Source: an uncultured Pelagibacteraceae bacterium | GTDB lineage: Bacteria; Pseudomonadota; Alphaproteobacteria; Pelagibacterales; Pelagibacteraceae | NCBI GenBank assembly: GCA_902567685.1 | Contig: CACFNH010000001.1 | Coordinates: forward strand, 269,998-333,997 | DNA: 64,000 nucleotides | Direction of reading: 5' to 3' | In this document: piece after piece, positions 1 through 9,942 of the stretch | How the letters are laid out: every line of letters begins with the position of its first letter | How positions within the stretch are numbered: the stretch's first letter is position 1 | Program-made: the position numbers and the translations under genes | Notes under the pieces: generated by a model | Databases searched by the model: none | Told to the model about the DNA's origin: nothing | What the model saw: the letters and a program-made list of their open reading frames with translations, nothing else

Positions 1-1163
1 ATTGTAATCATAGCTAAAACAGCTGGCCCTGATTCTGCAATATCGTTCCACTCAATATCAGTTATGTTTCTAACAAAAAGCACTGCAACGTAAAGTAAAG
101 CTGCACCATCTATTTCTTTTGGCAAGCTAGTTGCTAATGGTGAAAAAAACAAACACGATAAGAACAAAACTCCAATTACTAACGAAGTCATTCCAGTTCT
201 TCCACCGGCCTTAACTCCTGCACCAGACTCAACATAGCTAGTAACAGTTGAAGTACCCATTAAAGCTCCACCAACTGTTCCAACACTATCTGCCAACATT
301 GCTTTTTCAATGTCCTTAACTTTTCCTTTACTATCTACTTTGCCTGCAACATTAGCTACTGAAGTTAAAGTTCCAGCCGTGTCAAAAAAATCAATAAACA
401 ATAAAGTAAAAATTACTGTAGACATTCCAGCAGTAAGTGCTGCACTAAGATCAAAATCAAGAAGGTATGTCATAGGCGGAGGTGAACTAACAACTCCATT
501 AAACTTAGCCAATCCAGTGATCCAAGCAATTATACTGAAAACAAGTATCCCTATGATGATATTTCCTCTTACCTTCATTTTCTCTAGAACTATCATCGCT
601 ACAAAAGCTAAACAGCCAAGAAGAATCAAAGGATTTTTAATGTCTCCTAATGTCACTAAAGTTACAGGATGATCTGCAACAACTCCCATAATTTCTAAGC
701 CTATGATAGCTAAAAATAAACCTATACCAGCTCCTATTCCTAATTTTAAACTTTTTGGAATTGAATTAATTATCCAAGCTCTAATTGGAGTTAAAGAAAT
801 AATTAAAAACAAAACACCAGCCACCAATACTGCTCCGAGAGCTGCTTGCGGTGTATAACCCATTCCCCCAACGACTCCAAATGCTACAAAAGCATTAATC
901 CCCATCCCTGGAGCTAGACCAATAGGCCAAGTTTTTCCATGGAACGCCATTATGAAACAAGCTAATGCTGTAGCACAAATAGTTGCTGTAAATACTGCAC
1001 CAAAATCAAAAAAACCTTTTTCTGCTCCCGCAAACTCTCCTGAGAGAATAAAAGGATTTAAAAACATTATGTAAGCCATCGTTAAAAAAGTAGTAACGCC
1101 AGCTATTACTTCGGTTTTAAAATTTGTTTTATTTTGTTTATATTTGAAATAATTATCTAACAT
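1..1163 (-). CDS. NCS2-family purine (xanthine/guanine/hypoxanthine) permease, AzgA/PbuG-like; truncated by window start
   Basis: Absent from ORF track because truncated. Minus-strand translation starts MLDNYFKYKQNKTNFKTEVIAGVTTFLTMAYIMFLNP with RBS GGAGG; runs open to base 1. Confidence 0.85.
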   Translation of the reverse strand, partial: MLDNYFKYKQNKTNFKTEVIAGVTTFLTMAYIMFLNPFILSGEFAGAEKGFFDFGAVFTATICATALACFIMAFHGKTWPIGLAPGMGINAFVAFGVVGGMGYTPQAALGAVLVAGVLFLIISLTPIRAWIINSIPKSLKLGIGAGIGLFLAIIGLEIMGVVADHPVTLVTLGDIKNPLILLGCLAFVAMIVLEKMKVRGNIIIGILVFSIIAWITGLAKFNGVVSSPPPMTYLLDFDLSAALTAGMSTVIFTLLFIDFFDTAGTLTSVANVAGKVDSKGKVKDIEKAMLADSVGTVGGALMGTSTVTSYVESGAGVKAGGRTGMTSLVIGVLFLSCLFFSPLATSLPKEIDGAALLYVAVLFVRNITDIEWNDIAESGPAVLAMIT

Positions 1164-1309
1164 ATGATTCCTCCTATCGACGTAAATTATCTTATTGCCT
1201 TAAAAAATCACATGAAATAACCACTAATCTAATATGCAGATTGTCTTTTACAACTTATAGGTAATATATCTGTTCATAAGATTAATGTATATTCTATGGT
1301 TAGTTGTAT

Positions 1310-1615
1310 ATGAAAAATATTTTTAATTTTTTATTTATTTTGTTTATTTTTTTATTTTTAATTTCCTGTCAGACGGTTAGTAAAAGAATAGATAAAAATG
1401 TTGAAAAAGAAGAGAAAGAATTAAGTAAATGGCTTAATCAACCAGAATCAGAATTAAAAATTGTTTTTGGTTCTCCCGACAAAATTGAGTTTACTGATCA
1501 AGGAACTAGAAATTATATCTATATTACTGAAAAACTTAAGATTAAATGTGAGAGAAAGTTTGAAATTAATCCTAAAAACATGATTGTAGGCTTCAGCAGT
1601 AAAAACTGTTTTTAA
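1310..1615 (+). CDS. small putative lipoprotein
   Basis: Hydrophobic N-terminus followed by lipobox-like LISCQ. Confidence 0.6.
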   Translation: MKNIFNFLFILFIFLFLISCQTVSKRIDKNVEKEEKELSKWLNQPESELKIVFGSPDKIEFTDQGTRNYIYITEKLKIKCERKFEINPKNMIVGFSSKNCF

Positions 1616-1616
1616 A

Positions 1617-3680
1617 TTATAATTTATTTGAAATTTTTAAAGCAAAAGAGTAATCAAAAGCAATTTCCTCTATTGCTGCATCTCTACCAGAGCGTCCGCC
1701 ATGACCGGCATTCATTTCACATTTAAAAAGAAGTAAATTTTTGTCAGTTTTAAATTCTCTTAATTTTGCTACATATTTGGTAGGCTCATCGAAAAGAACC
1801 CTGTTGTCTGACAAACTAGTCGTAACTAGAATATTGGGATAGTCCATTTTTTTAATATTTTCATAAGGTGAATAAGAACGAATATAATTAAAATGTTCTT
1901 TGTTTTCTTTGGCATTACCAAACTCGTTAAATTCTCCAACTGTTAGTGGCAAAGAGTGATCTAAATTTGTAGTTAAGGTATCAACAAAAGGAACAGACAT
2001 AATCATACCTAAGAATAAATCTGGAGCTTCGTTGACTACTGAGCCCATAAGAAGACCTCCTGCGCTTCCGCCATAGCCAATAATTTTTCCTTTGTCCGTG
2101 AATTTTTTACTAATCAAAAAATTTGCACAGGAAATATAATCTTTAAAAGTATTTTTCTTATTTAACATTTTTCCTTCTTCCCAGTATTTCATTCCTCTTT
2201 CCATTCCTCCTCTGATATGAGCTGTAGCCCAAATTATATCCCGGTCTATTAAACTTAATCTTGGAGTAGAGAAACTCGGAGGAATTGAAAAACCATAAGA
2301 ACCATAACCATAAAGTAGAACATGAGCACTACCATCTAACTTTGTTTTTTTATTGTGTGTAATTGTTAAAGGAATTTTTCTTCCATCATGTGCATCACAA
2401 TTAATTCTTTTAACAATATAATCATTACGATCATAACCTGAAGGAATTTCCAACTCTTTGACTAATTTTTTTTCTTTTGTGATAATATTATATTCATATG
2501 TTCGAGCTGGAGTTTTGGGCGACTCATAACTTATTCTAAGTACATTAGTATTTCTATCTTTTTGCATCAAACCTATACCTGGACTGATTACCTCTTCATC
2601 AGATATAACAAGTTCTTCTTCTTTGTTATTTTTTAAATTTCTAATAAATATTTTAGGAAGTGCATCAATTGTTTCTGATCTTATCATCCAATCATTAAGA
2701 AGAGAAAATCCTCCTATCAAAACTTCATCTTTTGCTGGGATGTATTCTTCCCATTGATCAATACTTTCATTTTTACATCTGCATATTTTAAAATCTTTTG
2801 CATCTTTGTTAGTATGTATCCAAAAATATCCATTCCAACTATCTAAAGAATATTCTACTCCATTTTCTCTTTTTAAAAAAAGTTTTGGTTTTATTTCATC
2901 TTTGCTAAAAAAATATATTTCAGAAGTGGTATGTTCAGAAGTAGAGATAAAATAAAATTTTTCATCTGAGCTTGTTCCAATACCACAAGTAAATTTTTCA
3001 TCTTCTTCTTCAAAGATTAATTCATCTTGACTAATAGGAGAACCAAGTTTGTGTCTATATATTTTTCTTGCTCTATGAAATTTGTCTAGCTTAGTATAAA
3101 AGAAATATTTATCATCGTAAGACCAAGTTATTGAGCCAGAAGTATCTGGTATTGGCTCTTCAATAATTTTTTTACTAGAAATTTCTCTAATAAATATTGT
3201 GAAATATTCACTACCTTTTTCATCTACAGAATATCCTAGAAGTTCATCGTTATTTGATACAGAAATATCTCCAGTGTTAAAAAACTTTTTACCTTTGGCT
3301 TCTATATCTCCGTCCCAATATATTTCAACTTTATCACTACCAATTTTTTTCCTTAATTTTTTTGAATAATCTCCTTCTTTAGTAACCTTGGTCCAATATT
3401 CATATTTTTTGTCTTTGAAAGGCAAAGACTCATCATCAAGTTTTATCCTTCCTTTAATTTCTTTAAAAAGTTTTTTTTGTAAGGATTTTGTGTCATATAA
3501 GCTTTTTTCTGTAAAATTGTTTTCATCTTCGAGGTATTTTCTTACCTCAGAAAGTAGTTTGCTGCCATCTTTGAGAACTTCTAATATGTTGTCCTGGTGA
3601 ACCCATGCATAATCATCTTTCCAATTTACTCCATGGCAACTTTTAGTAATCGGTTTTTTGGCTAATTTTGGTATATTCAT
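1617..3680 (-). CDS. ptrB: oligopeptidase B / prolyl oligopeptidase family (S9)
   Basis: 687 aa; GYGGSAGGLLMG catalytic Ser motif, C-terminal NAGHGGRSGR. Confidence 0.85.
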   Translation of the reverse strand: MNIPKLAKKPITKSCHGVNWKDDYAWVHQDNILEVLKDGSKLLSEVRKYLEDENNFTEKSLYDTKSLQKKLFKEIKGRIKLDDESLPFKDKKYEYWTKVTKEGDYSKKLRKKIGSDKVEIYWDGDIEAKGKKFFNTGDISVSNNDELLGYSVDEKGSEYFTIFIREISSKKIIEEPIPDTSGSITWSYDDKYFFYTKLDKFHRARKIYRHKLGSPISQDELIFEEEDEKFTCGIGTSSDEKFYFISTSEHTTSEIYFFSKDEIKPKLFLKRENGVEYSLDSWNGYFWIHTNKDAKDFKICRCKNESIDQWEEYIPAKDEVLIGGFSLLNDWMIRSETIDALPKIFIRNLKNNKEEELVISDEEVISPGIGLMQKDRNTNVLRISYESPKTPARTYEYNIITKEKKLVKELEIPSGYDRNDYIVKRINCDAHDGRKIPLTITHNKKTKLDGSAHVLLYGYGSYGFSIPPSFSTPRLSLIDRDIIWATAHIRGGMERGMKYWEEGKMLNKKNTFKDYISCANFLISKKFTDKGKIIGYGGSAGGLLMGSVVNEAPDLFLGMIMSVPFVDTLTTNLDHSLPLTVGEFNEFGNAKENKEHFNYIRSYSPYENIKKMDYPNILVTTSLSDNRVLFDEPTKYVAKLREFKTDKNLLLFKCEMNAGHGGRSGRDAAIEEIAFDYSFALKISNKL

Positions 3681-3698
3681 TTAAAGAAAGATTATTAT

Positions 3699-4205
3699 AT
3701 GAATTTGTTTTTAGTTGGAACTGTCATCTTTGTCATTATTTATTTATTTCTTAACTGGTTTGCTAAAACTAGTAGTAAAAAAATAGCACAGTTTTTAAAA
3801 AGGTTAGCAGTCTTATTATCAGTAGCTTTAGCAGCTATACTTGCGGTTGGTGGAAAATTTTTGTTTTCTCTTCCTTTCTTGATTATCTTATTAACTGGCC
3901 TCAAGATAAAAGGCTTAACAGCTTTTCAAATGTTTCAACTTTGGAGATTGGTACAATTTTTGAGAAATTCAGGAAGGTTTTCTCAGAGTCAATTTGGAAA
4001 GACTCAAGGTTCTAGCAGCATTAGTAGGGAAGATGCTTACAAGCTTCTAGGTCTCAGAAAAGGCTGTTCAAAGAATGATGTGATAAAAGCAGCTGCAAAG
4101 TTGCAAAAAAAAATTCATCCAGATCTAAACAGAGATGTTAACACAGAAGAGCTGAGCAAACTTGTGAATGAAGCAAAAGAAAAGTTACTAAAGGAGCTAG
4201 TTTAA
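3699..4205 (+). CDS. membrane-anchored DnaJ-domain protein (Pam18/Tim14-like architecture)
   Basis: N-terminal TM segments, C-terminal short J domain with IHPDLN (HPD motif). Confidence 0.75.
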   Translation: MNLFLVGTVIFVIIYLFLNWFAKTSSKKIAQFLKRLAVLLSVALAAILAVGGKFLFSLPFLIILLTGLKIKGLTAFQMFQLWRLVQFLRNSGRFSQSQFGKTQGSSSISREDAYKLLGLRKGCSKNDVIKAAAKLQKKIHPDLNRDVNTEELSKLVNEAKEKLLKELV

Positions 4206-5122
4206 AAAAGTAATTCTTTAACTTTATTTAGAACTGTATCAAACGAAATAGAGTCTTTGCCTAACGTATTGTGAACAGTTTGGTTTTTTAAACCTTCTGG
4301 TTCCACCACACTCATTCTTGAAGAATAATTTCCATAAGTCATTACTGGGGAGTCCATAAATAAAGTTAAAGTTTTTACACCGAGCGCACAAGCAATATGT
4401 GCAAATCCTGTATCATTACAAATCGCTAAATCACAATTTTTTATAATAGGTAAAGTTTGTCTAATGTTAAGTTTTTCAAAAGAATCACAATTTTTTCCAA
4501 TATCTGAGTCTTTAAACTTTTTAATTAGCTCAATATCATTTGGTCCTGCAGCTATATAAAACTTACATTTGTTAATTTTTAATAATTCTTGAGAAAGTTT
4601 TATATAATTTTTAATATCCCATCTCTTAGTGGGACCCGAAGCACTTATACCTAGACAAATATGTTTTAAACTTTTATCAGTATTATTATTTGAATTATTA
4701 ATTTTTAAACAAGGTTCAGTTGAAACATTTTCTCCAGTTATACTTTCTGTAAAAATTTTAGCACTAGTAACCATATTATCATTTCTTCTAAATAAAGGAT
4801 ATTGATGAATTGATTTAATTCCTGAAAATTTTGCAACCAAGTTGTATCTTAATGAGCTATTAAAAATAAAAATTTTATCAAATTTTTTTTTTTTTAATTC
4901 ATTAGAAAGTTTAAAAAAACCTCCCATCCCATCTTTTTCTTTATCCAAAATTATTATCTCATCAATGTGATTGTCTTCGGCTAACAGATCAAAAGCTTTA
5001 GAACTTTCTTTTGCCAAAAGACTTACTGGGGTGTTAAATTTTTTGGAAATAGCCTGAATATAAGGAAGCAAGATTACCATGTCTCCAATTCCGTATCTTT
5101 GTTGAATAACTAAAACTTTCAT
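4202..5122 (-). CDS. glycosyltransferase family 9 (heptosyltransferase-like)
   Basis: ICNDTGFAHIACALGVKTLTLF motif typical of ADP-heptose:LPS heptosyltransferases. Confidence 0.75.
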   Translation of the reverse strand: MKVLVIQQRYGIGDMVILLPYIQAISKKFNTPVSLLAKESSKAFDLLAEDNHIDEIIILDKEKDGMGGFFKLSNELKKKKFDKIFIFNSSLRYNLVAKFSGIKSIHQYPLFRRNDNMVTSAKIFTESITGENVSTEPCLKINNSNNNTDKSLKHICLGISASGPTKRWDIKNYIKLSQELLKINKCKFYIAAGPNDIELIKKFKDSDIGKNCDSFEKLNIRQTLPIIKNCDLAICNDTGFAHIACALGVKTLTLFMDSPVMTYGNYSSRMSVVEPEGLKNQTVHNTLGKDSISFDTVLNKVKELLF

Positions 5123-5156
5123 TTTTTTTTGTATTATTATAACTTAGTAAAAAAAA

Positions 5157-6050
5157 TTGGGTAAAAATATGATTAAAAAAGGAGTTTATGCTGCAGGATT
5201 GAGCATTCTTAGGGATGACATGTCCCTTGATGTGGTTTCAACCATAGCTCATGCAGAAAAAATTATTAAAAAAGGCTTACACGGTGTTTTCTTTTTTGGA
5301 TCTACCGGTCAGAGCCAATATATTTCTTTGAATGAAAAGAAAGACCTAATATCCAAAATAGCCCACAATAAATTTAGAAATCAATTTTATTTAGGAACAG
5401 GAAACAATTCTTTAAAAGAAAATGTTGATTTGATTCGATACGGAATGGAGTACAAATTTGATACTTTCTTAATCATGCCGCCAGCTTATGGAAAAGGTAA
5501 TACTGAGGAAGGAGTATATAATTTTTATAAAAATATAGTTACAAAAGAACCAAAAATTAAAATTATTTTATATAATTTTGAAAAACTTTCTTCATTTTTA
5601 TTTACTCCCGAATTTGTAAAAAAATTAGTTTCTGAGTGGCCAAAAAATATAATAGGTGTAAAAGATTCAAGTTATAATCTTTTTGAAACTTTGAAAATCC
5701 CAAATTTTTTAATTTTTCCTGGTTCAGAGACTAAATTAAAAAGCTTAGAACTTGGTTGTGCCGGATGTATTTCAGCAGTAACCAATGTTACCCACTCTCT
5801 TGCGAGAAAAGTATTTGATGATTTTGAGAACAAGTCATCACAAACATTGAACACAAAATTAATTGCGGTAAGAGAAACATTTGATAAATATAATTTAATT
5901 TCTGCATTACACAGCTTTATGTCAGTAGAAGATAAAAAATATAAAAATCTTTTACCCCCTTTAGTTTTATTATCTCAAGAGAAACAAAAAGAACTTTTAT
6001 CCAAATTAGACAATTTAGATTTTATACCAAATAAAGGAATCGCCGCTTAA
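5157..6050 (+). CDS. dihydrodipicolinate synthase / N-acetylneuraminate lyase family protein
   Basis: HGVFFFGSTGQSQYISLNEK, ILYNFE, IGVKDSS motifs; ATG at 5169 is an alternative start. Confidence 0.75.
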   Translation: MGKNMIKKGVYAAGLSILRDDMSLDVVSTIAHAEKIIKKGLHGVFFFGSTGQSQYISLNEKKDLISKIAHNKFRNQFYLGTGNNSLKENVDLIRYGMEYKFDTFLIMPPAYGKGNTEEGVYNFYKNIVTKEPKIKIILYNFEKLSSFLFTPEFVKKLVSEWPKNIIGVKDSSYNLFETLKIPNFLIFPGSETKLKSLELGCAGCISAVTNVTHSLARKVFDDFENKSSQTLNTKLIAVRETFDKYNLISALHSFMSVEDKKYKNLLPPLVLLSQEKQKELLSKLDNLDFIPNKGIAA

Positions 6051-6052
6051 TC

Positions 6053-7261
6053 ATGTTAGTTGCTAGATTATTCTCAAGAATTTTTAAAAAAGATGGGGTC
6101 ATATTAGTTGACCATGTTGGTCAAAAATATATATGCGGCGAACCTAGAAAAGAAAAACCTATTACAGTAAAACTTCTAAAAAAAAATTTAAATTGGAAAT
6201 TAGTAATCAATCCAGATTTATCATTTCCAGAAGCTTACATGAATGGAGAAATAATAATTGAAAATGCCTCATTAAGTGAGTTCTTAGATCTTGCTTTTAA
6301 AAATGTAGGTAGAAAAGAAATTACAACTACAGCATATATTATTAAAAAATTATTACAGGCTTGGAGATTTATTAGTAATTATAATTTTCCCCTAAAGTCT
6401 AAAAAGGACATCCAAAGTCATTACGACGTAGGTGGAGAAAAAGGAGAAAAACTTTATGATATTTTTTTAGATAAAAAACATAGACAATATTCTTGCGCAT
6501 ATTGGAAGGATTCAAAAGAAACTTTAGAAGAAGCTCAGCAAAATAAATTGAACCATATAATTTCAAAACTAAACATTAAACCAGGGCAGAAAGTTCTAGA
6601 TATTGGATGTGGTTGGGGAGGTATGGCATTTGAGATTGCAAGACAAAAAGGATGTGAAGTTGTTGGTATATCATTAAGCAAAAACCAAATAAGTTACTGC
6701 AATAAAAAAGCAAAAGAATTAAGTTTAGATAATCAAGTACAATTTCAGTTAGTGGATTATCGAGAATTAAAAGGTAAGTTTGATCGTATTGTTTCAGTGG
6801 GAATGTTCGAACATGTAGGAATAAAATTTTATGGATCTTTCTTTAGAGCAGTAAATAATTTATTAAAAGATGATGGAATAAGTCTATTACACACCATTGG
6901 CTCAATAGACAAACCTCAGCCAGGCTCTCCATTTATAACTAAATATATTTTCCCTGGAGGTGTTGTACCGTCTTATTCACAGATCATAAAACCTTTAGAA
7001 AAATCAGGCTTGGTAGTTTCTGATGTAGAAACTTTAATTCGTCATTATGATAAAACTCTAGAAAGTTGGTTAGAAAGATTTATGAAAAAAAGATCAGAAG
7101 TAAAAGACTTATTTGATGAAAAGTTTGTAAAGTGTTGGGAATTTTACATGGCTAGTTGTGCATCTGCTTTTAAATACAGAGATCTAGTTGTTTTTCAATT
7201 ACAGCTTGTGAAGAATTTTGATGCAATTCCTAGCAATCGAAGAGACTATATTTATTCATAA
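6053..7261 (+). CDS. cfa: cyclopropane-fatty-acyl-phospholipid synthase family methyltransferase
   Basis: VLDIGCGWGGMAFEIA, QSHYDVG, SVGMFEHVG motifs. Confidence 0.85.
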   Translation: MLVARLFSRIFKKDGVILVDHVGQKYICGEPRKEKPITVKLLKKNLNWKLVINPDLSFPEAYMNGEIIIENASLSEFLDLAFKNVGRKEITTTAYIIKKLLQAWRFISNYNFPLKSKKDIQSHYDVGGEKGEKLYDIFLDKKHRQYSCAYWKDSKETLEEAQQNKLNHIISKLNIKPGQKVLDIGCGWGGMAFEIARQKGCEVVGISLSKNQISYCNKKAKELSLDNQVQFQLVDYRELKGKFDRIVSVGMFEHVGIKFYGSFFRAVNNLLKDDGISLLHTIGSIDKPQPGSPFITKYIFPGGVVPSYSQIIKPLEKSGLVVSDVETLIRHYDKTLESWLERFMKKRSEVKDLFDEKFVKCWEFYMASCASAFKYRDLVVFQLQLVKNFDAIPSNRRDYIYS

Positions 7262-7288
7262 AACCTGTTATTTATTTAAGTACAGGCC

Positions 7289-8446
7289 ATGAAAAAAAAG
7301 AAAAAAAGATCAAAAAAAATAAAGCAAATAAAAAGATTAAAAAGAAAACCGTCTAAACGCCTCAAAAAACCAAAAATCAAGAGAAGAAAGAAAAGAGTAA
7401 AAAAATATAAGACAAAAAAAAAATATAAAAAAACTAAAACTAGAAATGAATCTAAAAGTATAATTCTTAAGATAATTAGACTTCAGGACAAATTTACACC
7501 AAAATTTAATTTCACTTTTAACCTAGATAAAACTATTCAAAAATTCTTCCAAATATTTGCGGATAAAATTGATGAATATAAAGCTATAAAATCTAGAGAA
7601 AATGAAAGAAAAAGACTAGAAGAAGTTAAAGCAATGCAAAAAGAAAAAGCAGAAACAGTAAAAAGACTTAAGATGGAAAAACAATTAGCCCTTGAACAAA
7701 AACAAAAAGAGCTTCGTGAAGAAATAAAACTTGAAAAAGAAAGAAAAAAAGATGTTCAAAAATTTATAAGAATGGAACAGGCGCTTGTTAGAAAGGAGCA
7801 AGCTGAAAAACAAAGAAAATTTTTAGAACAAATTAAGTTAGAGAAGAAAATTGAACAATTTCGTAGACGAGAAGCACTAGAAATTAAAAATTTAGAAAAA
7901 TATGTGTTAAGTCAAGAAAGGGAGTCATACTCTGGAGTTGAGGAAAGAATCGAAAAAATTAAGCAGAAATACCAAGCTTTAAGAGATCAAAAAATACGTG
8001 AAAGAGTTGAACAATTAGGAGTAACAGTTGAAGAGGGTGACGATCGTTCAATTCTTTTAGAAAAAGAGAGACAATATAATCTTGAGAGACAGAAAATAGA
8101 ATTTGCCCTAGAAAGCTTCTTTCGTAGTGCTCATTCAGCAGTATTTCAAATTAACAAAAAATGGATTCCAAAATATTTAAGCATCATGAGAGTTATTGAC
8201 AAACGTTTTGAAACGGGTGAAATTTTTATTAAGTGGGACGATAGTTCTGAAGAAGATTGGTTGATGCTTATTTACATAAAAGATAATAATCCCGATTCAG
8301 GAATTGTGGTAGAAGACAAAACTAATCCAGAAAAAAATATCTCAAACGAGTATAAGATATCCGAGATATTTAAATTTTCAGATTCTCTCGTGGATAGCTT
8401 AACTAATTTGTTGGATAGAGAGAGAAAAAAAAGAAAGTCTAATTAA
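7289..8446 (+). CDS. hypothetical protein, Lys/Arg-rich N-terminus plus long coiled coil
   Basis: N-terminal ~45 aa almost only K/R, then E/K/Q-rich heptad-like region and a globular C-terminus. Confidence 0.6.
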   Translation: MKKKKKRSKKIKQIKRLKRKPSKRLKKPKIKRRKKRVKKYKTKKKYKKTKTRNESKSIILKIIRLQDKFTPKFNFTFNLDKTIQKFFQIFADKIDEYKAIKSRENERKRLEEVKAMQKEKAETVKRLKMEKQLALEQKQKELREEIKLEKERKKDVQKFIRMEQALVRKEQAEKQRKFLEQIKLEKKIEQFRRREALEIKNLEKYVLSQERESYSGVEERIEKIKQKYQALRDQKIRERVEQLGVTVEEGDDRSILLEKERQYNLERQKIEFALESFFRSAHSAVFQINKKWIPKYLSIMRVIDKRFETGEIFIKWDDSSEEDWLMLIYIKDNNPDSGIVVEDKTNPEKNISNEYKISEIFKFSDSLVDSLTNLLDRERKKRKSN

Positions 8447-9548
8447 TTAATTCATCAAGTTTTTTAATCTCACCAATTTTAAATATAACCGCATCTTCTT
8501 TTTTGTAGCCAAACTTTTCAGCATTTGCTTTAAATCTAACTGGCGGTTCCCAAATCGGTTCTAAACTTAATATTGCGGTACCCCAATGCATTCCAATTAT
8601 TTTTTTAACTTTAAGATCTCTCATAAGTGACAAGAGTTCTTCAGGATTTGCATGAGCTGTAGATTTATCTTTGACATCAACAATTGGAAAAAAATTATAA
8701 GCGCCAATGTTTCCAAAACCTAAATCAATTGGACCAAATTTTTCTCCTAAATCTTTATAAAAAGGCGCAGGCCCAGTATCACAGGCAAAAAAGATTTTTT
8801 TATCTTTGTACTCAATTAAAAAACTCCCCCATAGACTTCTATTAGTATTTCCATCACCCCAAATCCATCGTTTACTCCAATGTTGTGCTGGGAGCATCGT
8901 TACCGTGATTTCATCATTAATTTTAATTTTATCAAACCAGTCCATCTCTTTTACATTATCTTTTTTGTATCCATTTCTTGTAAAATATTTTCCAAGTTTT
9001 AAAGGAACAAGTACTTTTGTATTTTTGTAAGGAAAGTTATTTATTGTTTTTTGGGACATGTGATCAAGATGGTTGTGGCTCAGTAAAAATAAATTTATCT
9101 CTGGAAGTTCTTTTAATTCTAAAGGAGGTTCGATATATTTTTTTGTACCGAAACCAAAATAACCATAATATTTTTCAAAAACTGGATCAGTTATAATTGT
9201 AGTATTCCCAAGTTTAATAATAAAGCTCGCATGATCAAGCCACATAACATATGAGTCTGATTTATGTTTCTCAAGATTTTTTAAAACTACTTGTCTATCA
9301 ATGACATGCTCAGGTGGATAATCAATTTTAAGTTTCTTTTTTTCTTCCCTGAAAAGTTTCCAATTCCATTTAAAATTAGGATCTCTCTTTGGACCACCTT
9401 CTAAATTTCTAAAAGCAAAAAGCTTTCCGTCTTTGTAAATATGGTGGTAAGGTTTTTTTTCCATAGAATTTAAAGAACTCATATAACTTAGGATTAGAAT
9501 AGTAAATGTGACTATTTTTATAAATTTATTTTTTTTTAGGTTATACAC
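8439..9548 (-). CDS. MBL-fold metallo-hydrolase (NAPE-PLD/UlaG-like)
   Basis: LLSHNHLDHMS, ACDTGPAPF, GMHWGT motifs; ORF track start is 9587 but GTG at 9548 gives a cleaner signal-peptide start. Confidence 0.75.
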   Translation of the reverse strand: MYNLKKNKFIKIVTFTILILSYMSSLNSMEKKPYHHIYKDGKLFAFRNLEGGPKRDPNFKWNWKLFREEKKKLKIDYPPEHVIDRQVVLKNLEKHKSDSYVMWLDHASFIIKLGNTTIITDPVFEKYYGYFGFGTKKYIEPPLELKELPEINLFLLSHNHLDHMSQKTINNFPYKNTKVLVPLKLGKYFTRNGYKKDNVKEMDWFDKIKINDEITVTMLPAQHWSKRWIWGDGNTNRSLWGSFLIEYKDKKIFFACDTGPAPFYKDLGEKFGPIDLGFGNIGAYNFFPIVDVKDKSTAHANPEELLSLMRDLKVKKIIGMHWGTAILSLEPIWEPPVRFKANAEKFGYKKEDAVIFKIGEIKKLDELIN

Positions 9549-9553
9549 GTAAT

Positions 9554-9583
9554 TAATAAGGGGTAAATTAATACCCCTTATTA
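9554..9583. terminator. perfect 12-bp inverted repeat, candidate terminator/attenuator between lipoprotein gene and MBL gene
   Basis: TAATAAGGGGTA-AATTAA-TACCCCTTATTA. Confidence 0.5.
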
Positions 9584-9612
9584 TCACAAATTAGAAGATT
9601 TATGAGATCTAA

Positions 9613-9816
9613 TTAGCTATCGAGACAATTTTTCTTGTTTATTCTTTTTTCGAAATTAGGAAGCGCATCAGAGCTTACAAACCAAACGTAAGATGACTCC
9701 TGAAGCTGTTTTGAGTCTGCTACAGTGCATTTTTTGCCAAATTTTACCTTAGCTATGCTCCCGCCTGTACAATTAGTTAAAAGAATTAACGAAGCTAGTA
9801 TCATTAATGTTTTCAT
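9613..9816 (-). CDS. small putative lipoprotein
   Basis: MKTLMILASLILLTNCTGG lipobox; 67 aa. Confidence 0.6.
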   Translation of the reverse strand: MKTLMILASLILLTNCTGGSIAKVKFGKKCTVADSKQLQESSYVWFVSSDALPNFEKRINKKNCLDS

Positions 9817-9942
9817 ACTAGAATATTTAATTAGTTAATTTGATTAAAGATTGTTTCAAAATTGTTTCAATTGTGATTTTAAAGAAAATTAAATTTATTT
9901 TCTTTTCTTGCCTTTTTACAAGTTGTGTCAAAAATATGGAAC

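Noticed and set aside
310-672. 120-aa + strand ORF
   Set aside because: Antisense to the truncated purine permease on the minus strand.
1164-1303. Possible purine riboswitch upstream of the NCS2 permease
   Set aside because: A short hairpin exists (CAGAT...ATCTG), but conserved purine-aptamer sequence was not recognisable.
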